DNA of 7,363 nt from CAZTLI01 sp964614375 (GTDB lineage Bacteria > Chloroflexota > Anaerolineae > Aggregatilineales > Phototrophicaceae): NCBI GenBank assembly GCA_964614375.1, contig CAZTLI010000273.1, positions 1 to 7,363 of the forward strand, read 5' to 3'. A program made the position numbers and the translations under genes. The notes beneath the pieces are model-generated. The model made no database searches, was not told where the DNA came from, and was given only the letters and a program-made list of their open reading frames with translations. The first letter of the stretch is position 1, and each line of letters opens with the position of its first letter. Shown here piece by piece: positions 1-6,594 of the stretch.

Positions 1-2
1 GT

Positions 3-1274
3 GCGGATGCGATACATGCGCGTAAGATTCACGACTTGTGTTTGGTTCATCGTACCTTCGATAATCCGCGGGTGATGTCGAATGATGTTGAAGCTTTAGA
101 AGTCGCGATGACGCACAGCCTCAACCCAAACGCGGATAAACAGTCGAAAGGTGATCCACGCGCCGCCATTGCCTATCCAGTTGACAGCCGCTACCACACA
201 CAAATGATTGACTGGACAGCGGAAAACATCGCTTCGCTGGTTCACAATGAAGGTGTATCCCCCAATGAAATCGTCGTATTGGGCGCGTATCTGCCGGATG
301 CTTTGCGTTATTCGTTGCAAACGCGGTTGCAGGAACACAAGATACAGGTGCGTTCACATCGCCCTTCGCGTGCTTTGCGCGAAGAACCTGCTGCGCGCAC
401 GCTGCTAACCCTGTCTCAGCTTGCCCATCCTAAATGGGGGATTCCGATTCCACCCCTCGATGTAACATATGCACTGACCCACGCGCTTGGGGATGTCGAT
501 TTGGTGCGGGCACGTTTGCTGGTGGACGTGTTGTTTCGCAAAGGGCAATTGCAGGCTTTTGAGGGGATTCAGGATGATAAAACGAAGAGTCGCATCACAT
601 TTGAAATCGGCACGCAGTACGAACGTCTGCGCCAGTGGTTGACGCATTACAGTGAAACCGACTCGCTGCCGCTGGATGTGTTCTTTAGCAAGTTGTTTGG
701 CGAAGTGCTATCACAACCGCAATTTGGCTTTCATCGTGATTTTGATGCTGCGAATACGGCGGCTAATCTCATTGATTCGGCGCAATCATTTCGGCAGGTT
801 GTCAGCAAAATTGAGCCGAATGTAGACCCTTCACCCGAATATATTCGCATGGTGGATGAAGGCGTGATCGCCAACTTATATTTGCGCGACTGGGAAGTGA
901 CAAAAACAGACGCGGTTTTACTGGCGCCCGCACATACGTATTTGATGACCAATCGACCCGTTGATTATCAATTCTGGTTGAACATTGGCAGTACAGGGTG
1001 GGCACAACGCCTCCACCAACCGCTCACGCAGCCCTATGTTCTGAGTCGCCAGTGGAACATGGGCGAAAAATGGACGGATATACGCGAACAGGAAGCCGCA
1101 GATGAGGCGCTGTATCGCCTGGTAGTGGGTTTGATACGCCGCTGCCGCAAGCGTATTTATCTCGGTTTCAGCGAATATGGGGAACAGGGATTCGAGCAGC
1201 GAGGTTCACTCTTGATGGCGGTGCAAAGTATGCTGCGCCGATTAACGCGGGAGGCACAGAATGGCGTCGTTTAA
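3..1274 (+). CDS. Degenerate superfamily 1 (UvrD/AddB-like) helicase-like protein, C-terminal part, 5' end outside window
   Basis: The reading frame is open to the left edge (first full codon at base 3), so this is the last 423 codons of a longer protein. A TTG at base 36 could serve as a start, but the in-frame codons before it are also coding-like, so I treat the gene as truncated by the window. The layout matches the C-terminal half of an SF1 helicase. Around 210-420 there is a 2A-type segment with the motif NEIVVLGAYLPDALR, followed by a helical insert. The end (about 1107-1215) resembles motif VI and its tail, with VVGLIRRCRKRIYLGFSE and then RGSLLMAVQSMLRR. Motif V (normally T.H.AKGLE) is missing; the equivalent stretch carries a tryptophan-rich segment (FWLNIGSTGW) and then PYVLSRQW. 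It is therefore probably an inactive, structural helicase-like subunit, as AddB is in AddAB. The N-terminal Walker A region cannot be seen. The next gene overlaps its last 14 bases. Confidence 0.68.
   Translation, partial: ADAIHARKIHDLCLVHRTFDNPRVMSNDVEALEVAMTHSLNPNADKQSKGDPRAAIAYPVDSRYHTQMIDWTAENIASLVHNEGVSPNEIVVLGAYLPDALRYSLQTRLQEHKIQVRSHRPSRALREEPAARTLLTLSQLAHPKWGIPIPPLDVTYALTHALGDVDLVRARLLVDVLFRKGQLQAFEGIQDDKTKSRITFEIGTQYERLRQWLTHYSETDSLPLDVFFSKLFGEVLSQPQFGFHRDFDAANTAANLIDSAQSFRQVVSKIEPNVDPSPEYIRMVDEGVIANLYLRDWEVTKTDAVLLAPAHTYLMTNRPVDYQFWLNIGSTGWAQRLHQPLTQPYVLSRQWNMGEKWTDIREQEAADEALYRLVVGLIRRCRKRIYLGFSEYGEQGFEQRGSLLMAVQSMLRRLTREAQNGVV
1249..1254 (+). promoter_or_regulatory. Ribosome binding site of the UvrD-like helicase gene
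   Basis: GGGAGG lies six bases upstream of the ATG at 1261, inside the end of the preceding gene. It supports the start at 1261 despite the 14-base overlap and suggests translational coupling. Confidence 0.75.
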
Positions 1275-3495
1275 ACCGCGTCCGAAGCAGCAAGACATCC
1301 TGAAGTACAAACGCGGCAAAATGGGCATTTCTGCCGTGCCGGGTAGTGGCAAAACCTCTACGCTGTCCTATCTTGCGGCGCGGTTGGTTGCGACAGTTGA
1401 CCTCGCAGACGATCAAGAGATTTTGATTGTAACTCTGGTGCGTTCCGCTGTCGGAAATTTTGCGGGTCAGATGGCGAAGTACCTCAAGGAAGAGTTTAAT
1501 TTGCTGCCCGGTCTTGGTTATCGCGTGCGGACTTTGCACGGCCTAGCCAACGATATTGTTCGTGAGCGTCCCGGCATGGTTGGATTATCGGACACGTTTG
1601 TGGTCATTGATGAACGTGAATCCGACGATATATTGCAGGAAGCTGTCGAATCGTGGGTACGGGCGAATGCGAGTATGGCAGACCGCTATCTTTCGGAGGA
1701 ACATTTCGGTAATGCGTATACCCGGACAACACACTGGCCTAATCTTGTTAAAAACATGGCGTTGAGTTTTATCAAGCAGGCCAAAGACTTACAGCAAAGT
1801 GCCCGTCAAATTCGCACAAGACTTGACCATATTCGTGATGAACTGCCACTGGCGGACATGTGTTGTGACATCTATGAACAATATGAGCGCGGCTTACGTT
1901 ATCGTGGCGCCGTCGATTTTCAGGATTTAATTCAGTTCGCGCTGAGAATTTTGCGGCAAGACGAACATTTTCTCGCGCGAAAACGGCATCAATGGCCTTA
2001 TATCCTTGAAGATGAAGCACAGGACAGCAGCCAACTCCAAGAACAGATATTGCGCGAACTGGTTGGTGATAAAGGGAATTGGGTGCGTGTCGGTGATCCG
2101 AATCAGGCAATTTATGAGACATTCACGACGGCAAATCCGAAATACTTGCGCGACTTTCTCGCTGAAAAGGGTGTACAAGATAAAACATTACCTAATTCGG
2201 GACGCAGTACGCAGACGATTATCAATCTCGCCAATCAGTTGATTCAGTGGTCACTAGAACATCCCAATCCGAGTATTCGCATCAAACAACCTCTAACAGA
2301 ACCGTTCATCGAACCGACGCCACCCGGTGACCCGCAGGGCAATCCACCAGATAATCCTGATGGCGTGCATTTGCGGGCTGAGAAATATACCGCGCAGGAA
2401 GAGCGCGAAGTTGTCATCAAATCTCTACAACGCTGGTTGCCTGACAACGGGGATAAAACAGTTGCGATTTTGCTGCCGATTAATAGCAGTGGCGCGAAAA
2501 TGGTCAGCGAGCTGCGAAAAGCTGGTATCGACTATGTAGAAAATCTCCGCTCGACCAATAACACCCGCGCTGTTGTGGGGACGTTATCGCACATTCTTGA
2601 ATATTTGACTGACCCCAAAGACAGCAGCGCGCTCGCAAAGACCTATCGTGTCTGGCGGCGGGATGAACGGGGTGATGAAGAAGCAGAAAGTAGTATCGAG
2701 AATATTGCCAAAGAACTGCGTAAAGTGGCGAATGTCGAAGATTTCATCTGGCCAAAAGCGACGGATTGGCTGGAAGATAATGCACCATCAGAGCCGAATC
2801 CGTCGCTGCACGCCCATCTGCTGGAATTTCGTACACAGGTGCGCCGCTGGCATGGGGCGGCTGATTTGCCCATCGACCAGTTGGTTTTGACGATTTCTGG
2901 CGACCTGTTCACACTCGAATCAGAAATTGCGACGGGATATAGCGCAGCATTGTATTTGCGGCGGTATTCGGACTTGCACCCGGAAGCACGTTTGCCCGAA
3001 TATGCGGCTGAATTAGTTGCCATCGCGCGTGGTCAGCGAAATTTCACGGGTGTGAGCGACGATGACGATGCTTTTGACCCGGAGCGACATCGCGGTAAGG
3101 TGGTCGTGACCACGATGCACAAGGCTAAAGGGTTGGAATGGGATCGTGTGTATATGATGTCGGTCAATAACTATGATTATCCTTCTGCCGACCAGCATGA
3201 CAATTTCATTGGCGAACGCTGGTTTATCCGGCAAGGGCTTAATCTGGAAGCTGAAGTGCTGGCACAACTTGCCTCGTTGGTACAGGTGATGCCGTATCAT
3301 GAAGGTGAGGTAACAGATGATGCCCGAATTGAGTATTCGGCGGAGCGATTGCGGTTGTTTTATGTCGGGATCACGCGCGCGCGAACTGACCTGATTATCA
3401 CCTGGAACAGTGGACGGCGTGGTGATCAGACAGAGGCACGCCCATTAGCAGCACTACGGGGATGGTGGGAGCAGGAACGGGAGCAGATGCGATGA
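1261..3495 (+). CDS. UvrD/PcrA-like ATP-dependent DNA helicase (superfamily 1A)
   Basis: This 744-residue protein has all core SF1A motifs in order: Q-motif-like RPKQQ (7-11); Walker A AVPGSGKT (25-32); a TLHGLA motif near 95; Walker B DEAQD (251-255); motif III GDPNQAIY (278-285); a motif IV-like NSGRS (312-316); motif V TTMHKAKGLEW (617-627); motif VI YVGITRAR (701-708). The ATPase residues K31, D251, E252, R315 and R706 are all present, so an active 3'-5' DNA translocase is expected. A proline-rich linker (344-366, nine prolines) separates motif IV from the next 2A part. The protein ends about 35 residues after motif VI, so it has no fused nuclease domain, unlike AddA or RecB. It overlaps the previous gene by 14 bases and the nuclease gene by 4, which points to one complex for DNA-end processing. 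UvrD-type repair alone is the alternative, but the neighbours favour resection. Confidence 0.92.
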   Translation: MASFKPRPKQQDILKYKRGKMGISAVPGSGKTSTLSYLAARLVATVDLADDQEILIVTLVRSAVGNFAGQMAKYLKEEFNLLPGLGYRVRTLHGLANDIVRERPGMVGLSDTFVVIDERESDDILQEAVESWVRANASMADRYLSEEHFGNAYTRTTHWPNLVKNMALSFIKQAKDLQQSARQIRTRLDHIRDELPLADMCCDIYEQYERGLRYRGAVDFQDLIQFALRILRQDEHFLARKRHQWPYILEDEAQDSSQLQEQILRELVGDKGNWVRVGDPNQAIYETFTTANPKYLRDFLAEKGVQDKTLPNSGRSTQTIINLANQLIQWSLEHPNPSIRIKQPLTEPFIEPTPPGDPQGNPPDNPDGVHLRAEKYTAQEEREVVIKSLQRWLPDNGDKTVAILLPINSSGAKMVSELRKAGIDYVENLRSTNNTRAVVGTLSHILEYLTDPKDSSALAKTYRVWRRDERGDEEAESSIENIAKELRKVANVEDFIWPKATDWLEDNAPSEPNPSLHAHLLEFRTQVRRWHGAADLPIDQLVLTISGDLFTLESEIATGYSAALYLRRYSDLHPEARLPEYAAELVAIARGQRNFTGVSDDDDAFDPERHRGKVVVTTMHKAKGLEWDRVYMMSVNNYDYPSADQHDNFIGERWFIRQGLNLEAEVLAQLASLVQVMPYHEGEVTDDARIEYSAERLRLFYVGITRARTDLIITWNSGRRGDQTEARPLAALRGWWEQEREQMR
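3479..3483 (+). promoter_or_regulatory. Ribosome binding site selecting the nuclease start at 3492
   Basis: GGGAG sits eight bases before the ATG at 3492, which overlaps the helicase stop as ATGA. The longer in-frame ATG at 3462 has no comparable site in front of it, and the extra ten residues (rich in Gly and Ala) do not look like the family's N-terminus. Confidence 0.65.
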
Positions 3496-4316
3496 ATTTG
3501 CCCGAAGATTTCGTATTCAGCCAGAGCAGTTTGCAAGATTATGTTGACTGTCCCCGCCGCTTTGAGCTGCGCTATTTGTTGAAGCAGCGATGGCCCGCGC
3601 CAGAAGTGGATGAGATGCTTGAATTTGAGCAGCGTATGGGGCAGGGCGAACGCTTTCATCAGCTTGTTCATCAGCATTTAGTTGGGATTCCGCCTGAAAC
3701 ACTAAAACTGCATGTTCATGACGATGCTGTCGAACGATGGTTTGATGTCTATCTTCAGACGGGATTGACGATTGTCCCAGACCAGCGTCATCCCGAAATC
3801 ATTCTCACCGTGTCCATAGGCGACTACAACCTCCTGGCAAAATTTGATGTGCTGGCGATTGAACCCGGTCAACGAATCGTGATTATCGACTGGAAAACAT
3901 CGCGCAACATGCCTCCGTATGAACGACTTGAGGCGCGAATGCAGACAGTCGTGTATCGCTATGTGGTCGCTAAGGGTGGGGCACATCTCAATGGTAGGCA
4001 ACCAATAGCGCCGGAGCAAATCGAGATGGTCTACTGGTTTGCTGACCATGCAGGCCAGACACATCGTTTTGGGTATTCTGAAGCACAATTACACGCTGAC
4101 GAAGCGCGTTTGTTATCGCTTATGAACGAAATCAACACGCGCACAGCCTTTCCCCTCACAGAAAACACGCACAGTTGTCGTTTTTGTCCCTTTCGTTCGT
4201 TGTGTGACCGGGGCACACAGGCCGGGTCGTTAGTCGAATGGGAAGCAGATGTCACTGACATCAACTGGGATACGTTCACCATCGACATTGACCAGATTGC
4301 TGAAATCGAATACTGA
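3492..4316 (+). CDS. RecB/AddB-type PD-(D/E)XK nuclease with a 4Fe-4S cysteine signature
   Basis: This stand-alone nuclease of 274 residues belongs to the RecB/Cas4-like PD-(D/E)XK family. From the ATG at 3492, the N-terminus has the typical SQSSLQDYVDCPRRFELRY (10-28). A GERFHQLVH helix follows (52-60), with H56 or H60 as the motif I histidine. The catalytic Asp is D119 (AKFDVL), the D-x-K pair is D133-W-K135, and the motif IV Q-x3-Y is Q151/Y155. Cys20 with C229, C232 and C238 (CRFCPFRSLC) gives the C...C-x2-C-x5-C set that holds a 4Fe-4S cluster in AddB and Cas4. All active-site and cluster residues are present, so it should be active. The 4-base overlap with the helicase (ATGA) implies coupled translation and a joint role in DNA-end resection. 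A Cas4 role is unlikely, as no cas genes or repeats are present. An alternative start at 3462 would add ten residues. Confidence 0.87.
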   Translation: MNLPEDFVFSQSSLQDYVDCPRRFELRYLLKQRWPAPEVDEMLEFEQRMGQGERFHQLVHQHLVGIPPETLKLHVHDDAVERWFDVYLQTGLTIVPDQRHPEIILTVSIGDYNLLAKFDVLAIEPGQRIVIIDWKTSRNMPPYERLEARMQTVVYRYVVAKGGAHLNGRQPIAPEQIEMVYWFADHAGQTHRFGYSEAQLHADEARLLSLMNEINTRTAFPLTENTHSCRFCPFRSLCDRGTQAGSLVEWEADVTDINWDTFTIDIDQIAEIEY

Positions 4317-4341
4317 GGTTTGTTTTCAGCGCCATGTCGCA

Positions 4342-4352
4342 CATTGACAATG
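4342..4352. repeat. Hyphenated palindrome overlapping the -35, possible operator
   Basis: CATTG-A-CAATG is a perfect inverted repeat with 5-base arms and a one-base centre (4347). It covers the TTGACA hexamer, where a bound repressor would block RNA polymerase. The binding protein is unknown. Confidence 0.35.
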
Positions 4353-4374
4353 GTACTAGGCTATATTGCATAAA
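4344..4374 (+). promoter_or_regulatory. Candidate sigma-70-type promoter for the cox-type operon
   Basis: A perfect TTGACA -35 hexamer occupies 4344-4349. The best downstream -10 match at tolerable spacing is CATAAA (4369-4374, 19-base spacer), and TATATT at 4362-4367 is better but too close. The -10 is therefore weak, which would suit an activated or repressed promoter. The call rests on hexamers and position only. Confidence 0.32.
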
Positions 4375-4384
4375 GTGTTACACT
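4374..4384. repeat. Hyphenated palindrome downstream of the candidate -10, possible operator
   Basis: AGTGT-T-ACACT is a perfect inverted repeat with 5-base arms and a centre at 4379. That is 32 bases (about three helical turns) from the centre of the palindrome at 4342-4352. The two palindromes differ in sequence, so they need not bind the same protein. Confidence 0.35.
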
Positions 4385-4413
4385 GTGGAGTTATAGGTTC
4401 GGGACGACACCCT

Positions 4414-4446
4414 TTGCGTTAATGTGATTGTCATGTTGCGTTCATG
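4414..4446 (+). repeat. Direct repeat TTGCGTTnATG, two copies with a 22-base period
   Basis: TTGCGTTAATG (4414-4424) and TTGCGTTCATG (4436-4446) match at 10 of 11 positions. Their starts are 22 bases apart, close to two helical turns, as is usual for tandem binding sites of a dimeric activator. A weaker third relative, TTGCACTACAT, begins at 4465. Confidence 0.35.
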
Positions 4447-4456
4447 CTGCACATGA
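4442..4456. repeat. Inverted repeat TCATG-n5-CATGA
   Basis: The arms TCATG (4442-4446) and CATGA (4452-4456) surround the spacer CTGCA. It overlaps the second direct repeat. The arms are too short to form a useful RNA hairpin, so if it is functional it is more likely a protein site. Confidence 0.22.
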
Positions 4457-4509
4457 GTATCACTTTGCACTACATACGGCAAAATGGAAATTTCAGGGAT
4501 TAGTGAGTA

Positions 4510-5394
4510 ATGTTTGACACTGTGGACGACATTCTCGCGATTTTACAAGCGCATGATTATGTTGCTGATTTGGGATTAGCGACCGGGTTATTTTTGTCGC
4601 TGAAGATGGGCAAGGCGATCTTTGTCGAGGGTGAACCCGGTGTGGGCAAGACCGAAATCGCCAAAGTACTCAGCCGGGCAATGAATACGCCGCTGATTCG
4701 GTTGCAATGTTACGAAGGGCTAGACATTAATCACGCGGTGTATGAGTGGAATTATTCGCGCCAACTATTAGAAATTCAGGCACAGCAGAGCGCGACTCAA
4801 CATAAGTCTACGGATGATATTTTTACTGAGAAGTTCTTACTCAAACGTCCCTTACTGCAAGCAATTGACCACAGTCATGATTCGGCCCCAATCCTGTTGA
4901 TTGATGAATTGGATCGCGCGGATGAAGAATTTGAGAGTTTTCTGCTGGAACTACTCTCCGATTTCCAAATCACGATTCCAGAGATTGGTACACTGCGCGC
5001 CAAACATCGCCCAATTATCGTTATCACCTCTAATCGTACTCGTGAAATCCACGACGCGCTGAAACGACGTTGTATATATCACTGGATAGACTATCCATCG
5101 CGCGAGAAAGAACTGACGATTGTGCAATTGAAAGTGCCGGCAATTGGACTGCGATTGGCACAACACGTTGTTGGATTCATTCAAAAGATTCGTGAGCAAG
5201 AGCTATATAAAGCACCCGGTGTCGCCGAAACACTTGATTGGGCAGAAGCCCTGGTGCATCTGAATACGCAATCGCTTGATATAGATGTTGTCAACGCGAC
5301 GTTGGGTATGATCCTGAAATATCAGGATGATGTTGACAAAGTCCGTAACGGAGCAGCGCCTATAATCTTAGAACAAGTTCTGAATGTGTCTTAG
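4510..5394 (+). CDS. MoxR-family AAA+ ATPase, CoxD-like
   Basis: This 294-residue AAA+ protein is close to the usual length of the family. It has Walker A GEPGVGKT (41-48), followed by the family-typical LIRLQCYEGLD and YEWNYSRQLL stretches. Walker B is ILLIDELD with D132 and E133, sensor 1 is TSN (173-175), and Arg-finger candidates are R186/R187 in LKRRC. The loop before Walker B (FLLKRPLLQAI) is characteristic of the CoxD branch. In CO dehydrogenase clusters, CoxD is a cytoplasmic ATP-dependent chaperone needed to mature the Mo-Cu active site with its VWA partner. That VWA partner is the next gene here, two bases downstream, which is the standard MoxR-VWA pairing. The start at 4510 has AGGGA ten bases upstream. 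The family and ATPase function are secure; the client enzyme is not shown, since no hydroxylase gene is in view. Confidence 0.9.
   Translation: MFDTVDDILAILQAHDYVADLGLATGLFLSLKMGKAIFVEGEPGVGKTEIAKVLSRAMNTPLIRLQCYEGLDINHAVYEWNYSRQLLEIQAQQSATQHKSTDDIFTEKFLLKRPLLQAIDHSHDSAPILLIDELDRADEEFESFLLELLSDFQITIPEIGTLRAKHRPIIVITSNRTREIHDALKRRCIYHWIDYPSREKELTIVQLKVPAIGLRLAQHVVGFIQKIREQELYKAPGVAETLDWAEALVHLNTQSLDIDVVNATLGMILKYQDDVDKVRNGAAPIILEQVLNVS
5333..5381 (+). promoter_or_regulatory. Promoter-like hexamers and palindrome inside the end of the ATPase gene
   Basis: A perfect TTGACA (5333-5338) and a perfect TATAAT (5361-5366) lie 22 bases apart, longer than the usual 16-18. Directly after the TATAAT is a palindrome with arms AGAAC and GTTCT around AA (5370-5381), where a transcript from that -10 would begin. 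It could be an internal controlled promoter for the VWA gene, but all of it is also coding sequence. Confidence 0.22.
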
Positions 5395-5396
5395 TT

Positions 5397-6542
5397 ATGG
5401 ATAATGATTGTTTTTTAGACAATGCGTTATTGTTTATCCACATTTTGCGTCGTGCTGGCCTGCCTGTTTCTACCGAACAGGCAATGGAATTTTGTCAGGC
5501 GTTAACGCTCGTATCCATTGATCAGCCAGAGCGGGTCTATTTTGTCGCGCGCTGCTTGCTGATCAATCGTTTTGAACATCTGCGCTTATTTGAGACTCTC
5601 TTTAATCGCTTTTGGCGTCAACAGTCTCAATTACTTCCAGCGCAAAGTCAAAAAGCACCCGATGCGCCCCGATATGACCGCCGCTATCATCGCCCCTTGT
5701 TAATTAACTATATGGCAAATAAGGCCAATCGCGATGATCCAGAGATTGATGTTGTTGATAAATCCGGCACCTTTAGCCAAATTGAGATTTTGCAAAGTAA
5801 AGACTTCTCGGAATTGACGGAGGAGGAGTTACAGGCTGTTCGGCGTTTGATTCAGCAAATGCGCTGGCAAGTTAGCGTGCGGCAGACGCGGCGTATGATT
5901 GCGAATCCGCGCGGGAGTCGAATGCACATGCGGCAGGTCATCAAGTCGGCTGTCCGCTATGGGGGTGTGCCACTGAAGCTGGCATGGCAATCGCAAAAAA
6001 TCAAACAACGCCCAATCGTATTGCTTGCCGATGTGAGTGGATCAATGGAAAAATACTCACGTCTAATTTTGCAATTTTTCTATAGTGTGTCACACAGCTT
6101 GAAGGATGTGGAATGTTTTGTGTTTGGCACACGTCTCACACGCATAACGCAGCAGCTTAAACTCAAGAACATTGACCGGGCACTCACGGATGCGGCACAT
6201 ACGGTAGTGGACTGGTCTGGCGGAACACGGATTGGCGAGAGTTTGCAACAGTTTAATCAACAGTGGAGTCGGCGGGTACTGCGTCGTGGTGCGATTGTCC
6301 TCATCGTGAGCGATGGATGGGAACGTGGTGATACCCAGCTTCTCAAAAAAGAGATGCAATATCTACAGCGGCGTTGCCATCGCATCATCTGGATGAACCC
6401 ACTGCTTGGTAAACATACTTATGAGCCGCTGGTAGAAGGGATGGCGACGGCGCTCAAGTACGTGGATGATTTTTTACCGATTCACAATTTGCAGAGTTTG
6501 CAGACACTCGCGAAATATATAGAGTCCATAGGCACACATTGA
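5397..6542 (+). CDS. VWA-domain protein, CoxE family
   Basis: This 381-residue protein is built like CoxE. An N-terminal helical region (about 8-75) carries the LRRAGLPVSTEQAMEF pattern. A central charged region includes LTEEELQAVRRL and then RQTRRMI with NPRGSRMHMRQ. A C-terminal von Willebrand factor A domain spans about 200-370. Its MIDAS metal site is complete: D212-V-S214-G-S216, T277 in SGGTRIGES, and D306 in VSDGWERGD. No signal peptide or membrane segment is apparent, so it should be cytoplasmic. CoxE proteins work with the MoxR-type CoxD ATPase in assembling the metal centre of aerobic CO dehydrogenase and related molybdenum hydroxylases; the client here is unknown. The ATG lies two bases after the ATPase stop without a clear Shine-Dalgarno sequence, so translation probably depends on coupling. 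Other MoxR-VWA systems exist, but the CoxG-type genes downstream favour this assignment. Confidence 0.88.
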   Translation: MDNDCFLDNALLFIHILRRAGLPVSTEQAMEFCQALTLVSIDQPERVYFVARCLLINRFEHLRLFETLFNRFWRQQSQLLPAQSQKAPDAPRYDRRYHRPLLINYMANKANRDDPEIDVVDKSGTFSQIEILQSKDFSELTEEELQAVRRLIQQMRWQVSVRQTRRMIANPRGSRMHMRQVIKSAVRYGGVPLKLAWQSQKIKQRPIVLLADVSGSMEKYSRLILQFFYSVSHSLKDVECFVFGTRLTRITQQLKLKNIDRALTDAAHTVVDWSGGTRIGESLQQFNQQWSRRVLRRGAIVLIVSDGWERGDTQLLKKEMQYLQRRCHRIIWMNPLLGKHTYEPLVEGMATALKYVDDFLPIHNLQSLQTLAKYIESIGTH

Positions 6543-6552
6543 AGCAACAATA

Positions 6553-6561
6553 TGTTATAGT
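6553..6561 (+). promoter_or_regulatory. Extended -10-like element before the first CoxG-type gene
   Basis: TGTTATAGT in the 52-base gap fits an extended -10 (TGn followed by TATAGT, five of six matches to TATAAT). No good -35 precedes it. It could give extra transcription of the SRPBCC genes, but one short match in an AT-rich gap is weak evidence. Confidence 0.2.
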
Positions 6562-6594
6562 AGCTGAAAAACGACAACGCACTGGTGAAAGCAT

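Larger units (their letters stand above)
4317..4509. other. Intergenic region between the helicase-nuclease operon and the cox-type operon
   Basis: These 193 bases have no convincing ORF. They contain a TTGACA hexamer, three short inverted repeats and one 11-base direct repeat, each listed separately. I see no GC-rich hairpin followed by a T run, so no intrinsic terminator for the upstream operon is evident. AGGGA at 4495-4499 is the likely ribosome binding site for the ATPase gene, ten bases before its ATG. Confidence 0.6.

Noticed and set aside
518..525. GCTGGTGG, identical to the E. coli Chi octamer, within the helicase-like gene
   Set aside because: A single octamer is expected by chance, Chi sequences differ between lineages, and the organism is not an enterobacterium.
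1168..1539. Open frame of 123 codons on the minus strand
   Set aside because: It is antisense to the overlapping ends of two well-supported + strand genes and its translation matches no family I recognise.
2643..3023. Open frame of 126 codons on the minus strand
   Set aside because: It lies wholly antisense to the helicase core; its Ser/Arg-rich composition is typical of a shadow frame.
3702..4088. Open frame of 128 codons on the minus strand
   Set aside because: It lies opposite the nuclease catalytic region, whose motifs are complete on the + strand.
3492..4316. Nuclease as a Cas4 protein of a CRISPR system
   Set aside because: No cas1, cas2 or repeat array is present and the gene is coupled to a UvrD-like helicase.
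4401..4415. GGG-n6-CCC followed by TTT as a terminator
   Set aside because: The three-pair stem and three Ts are far too weak for an intrinsic terminator.
4510..6542. MoxR-VWA pair plus the upstream helicase and nuclease as a novel defence (conflict) system
   Set aside because: The ATPase and VWA protein have CoxD- and CoxE-specific features and are followed by CoxG-type genes, and a 193-base gap with its own promoter-like signals separates them from the helicase operon.
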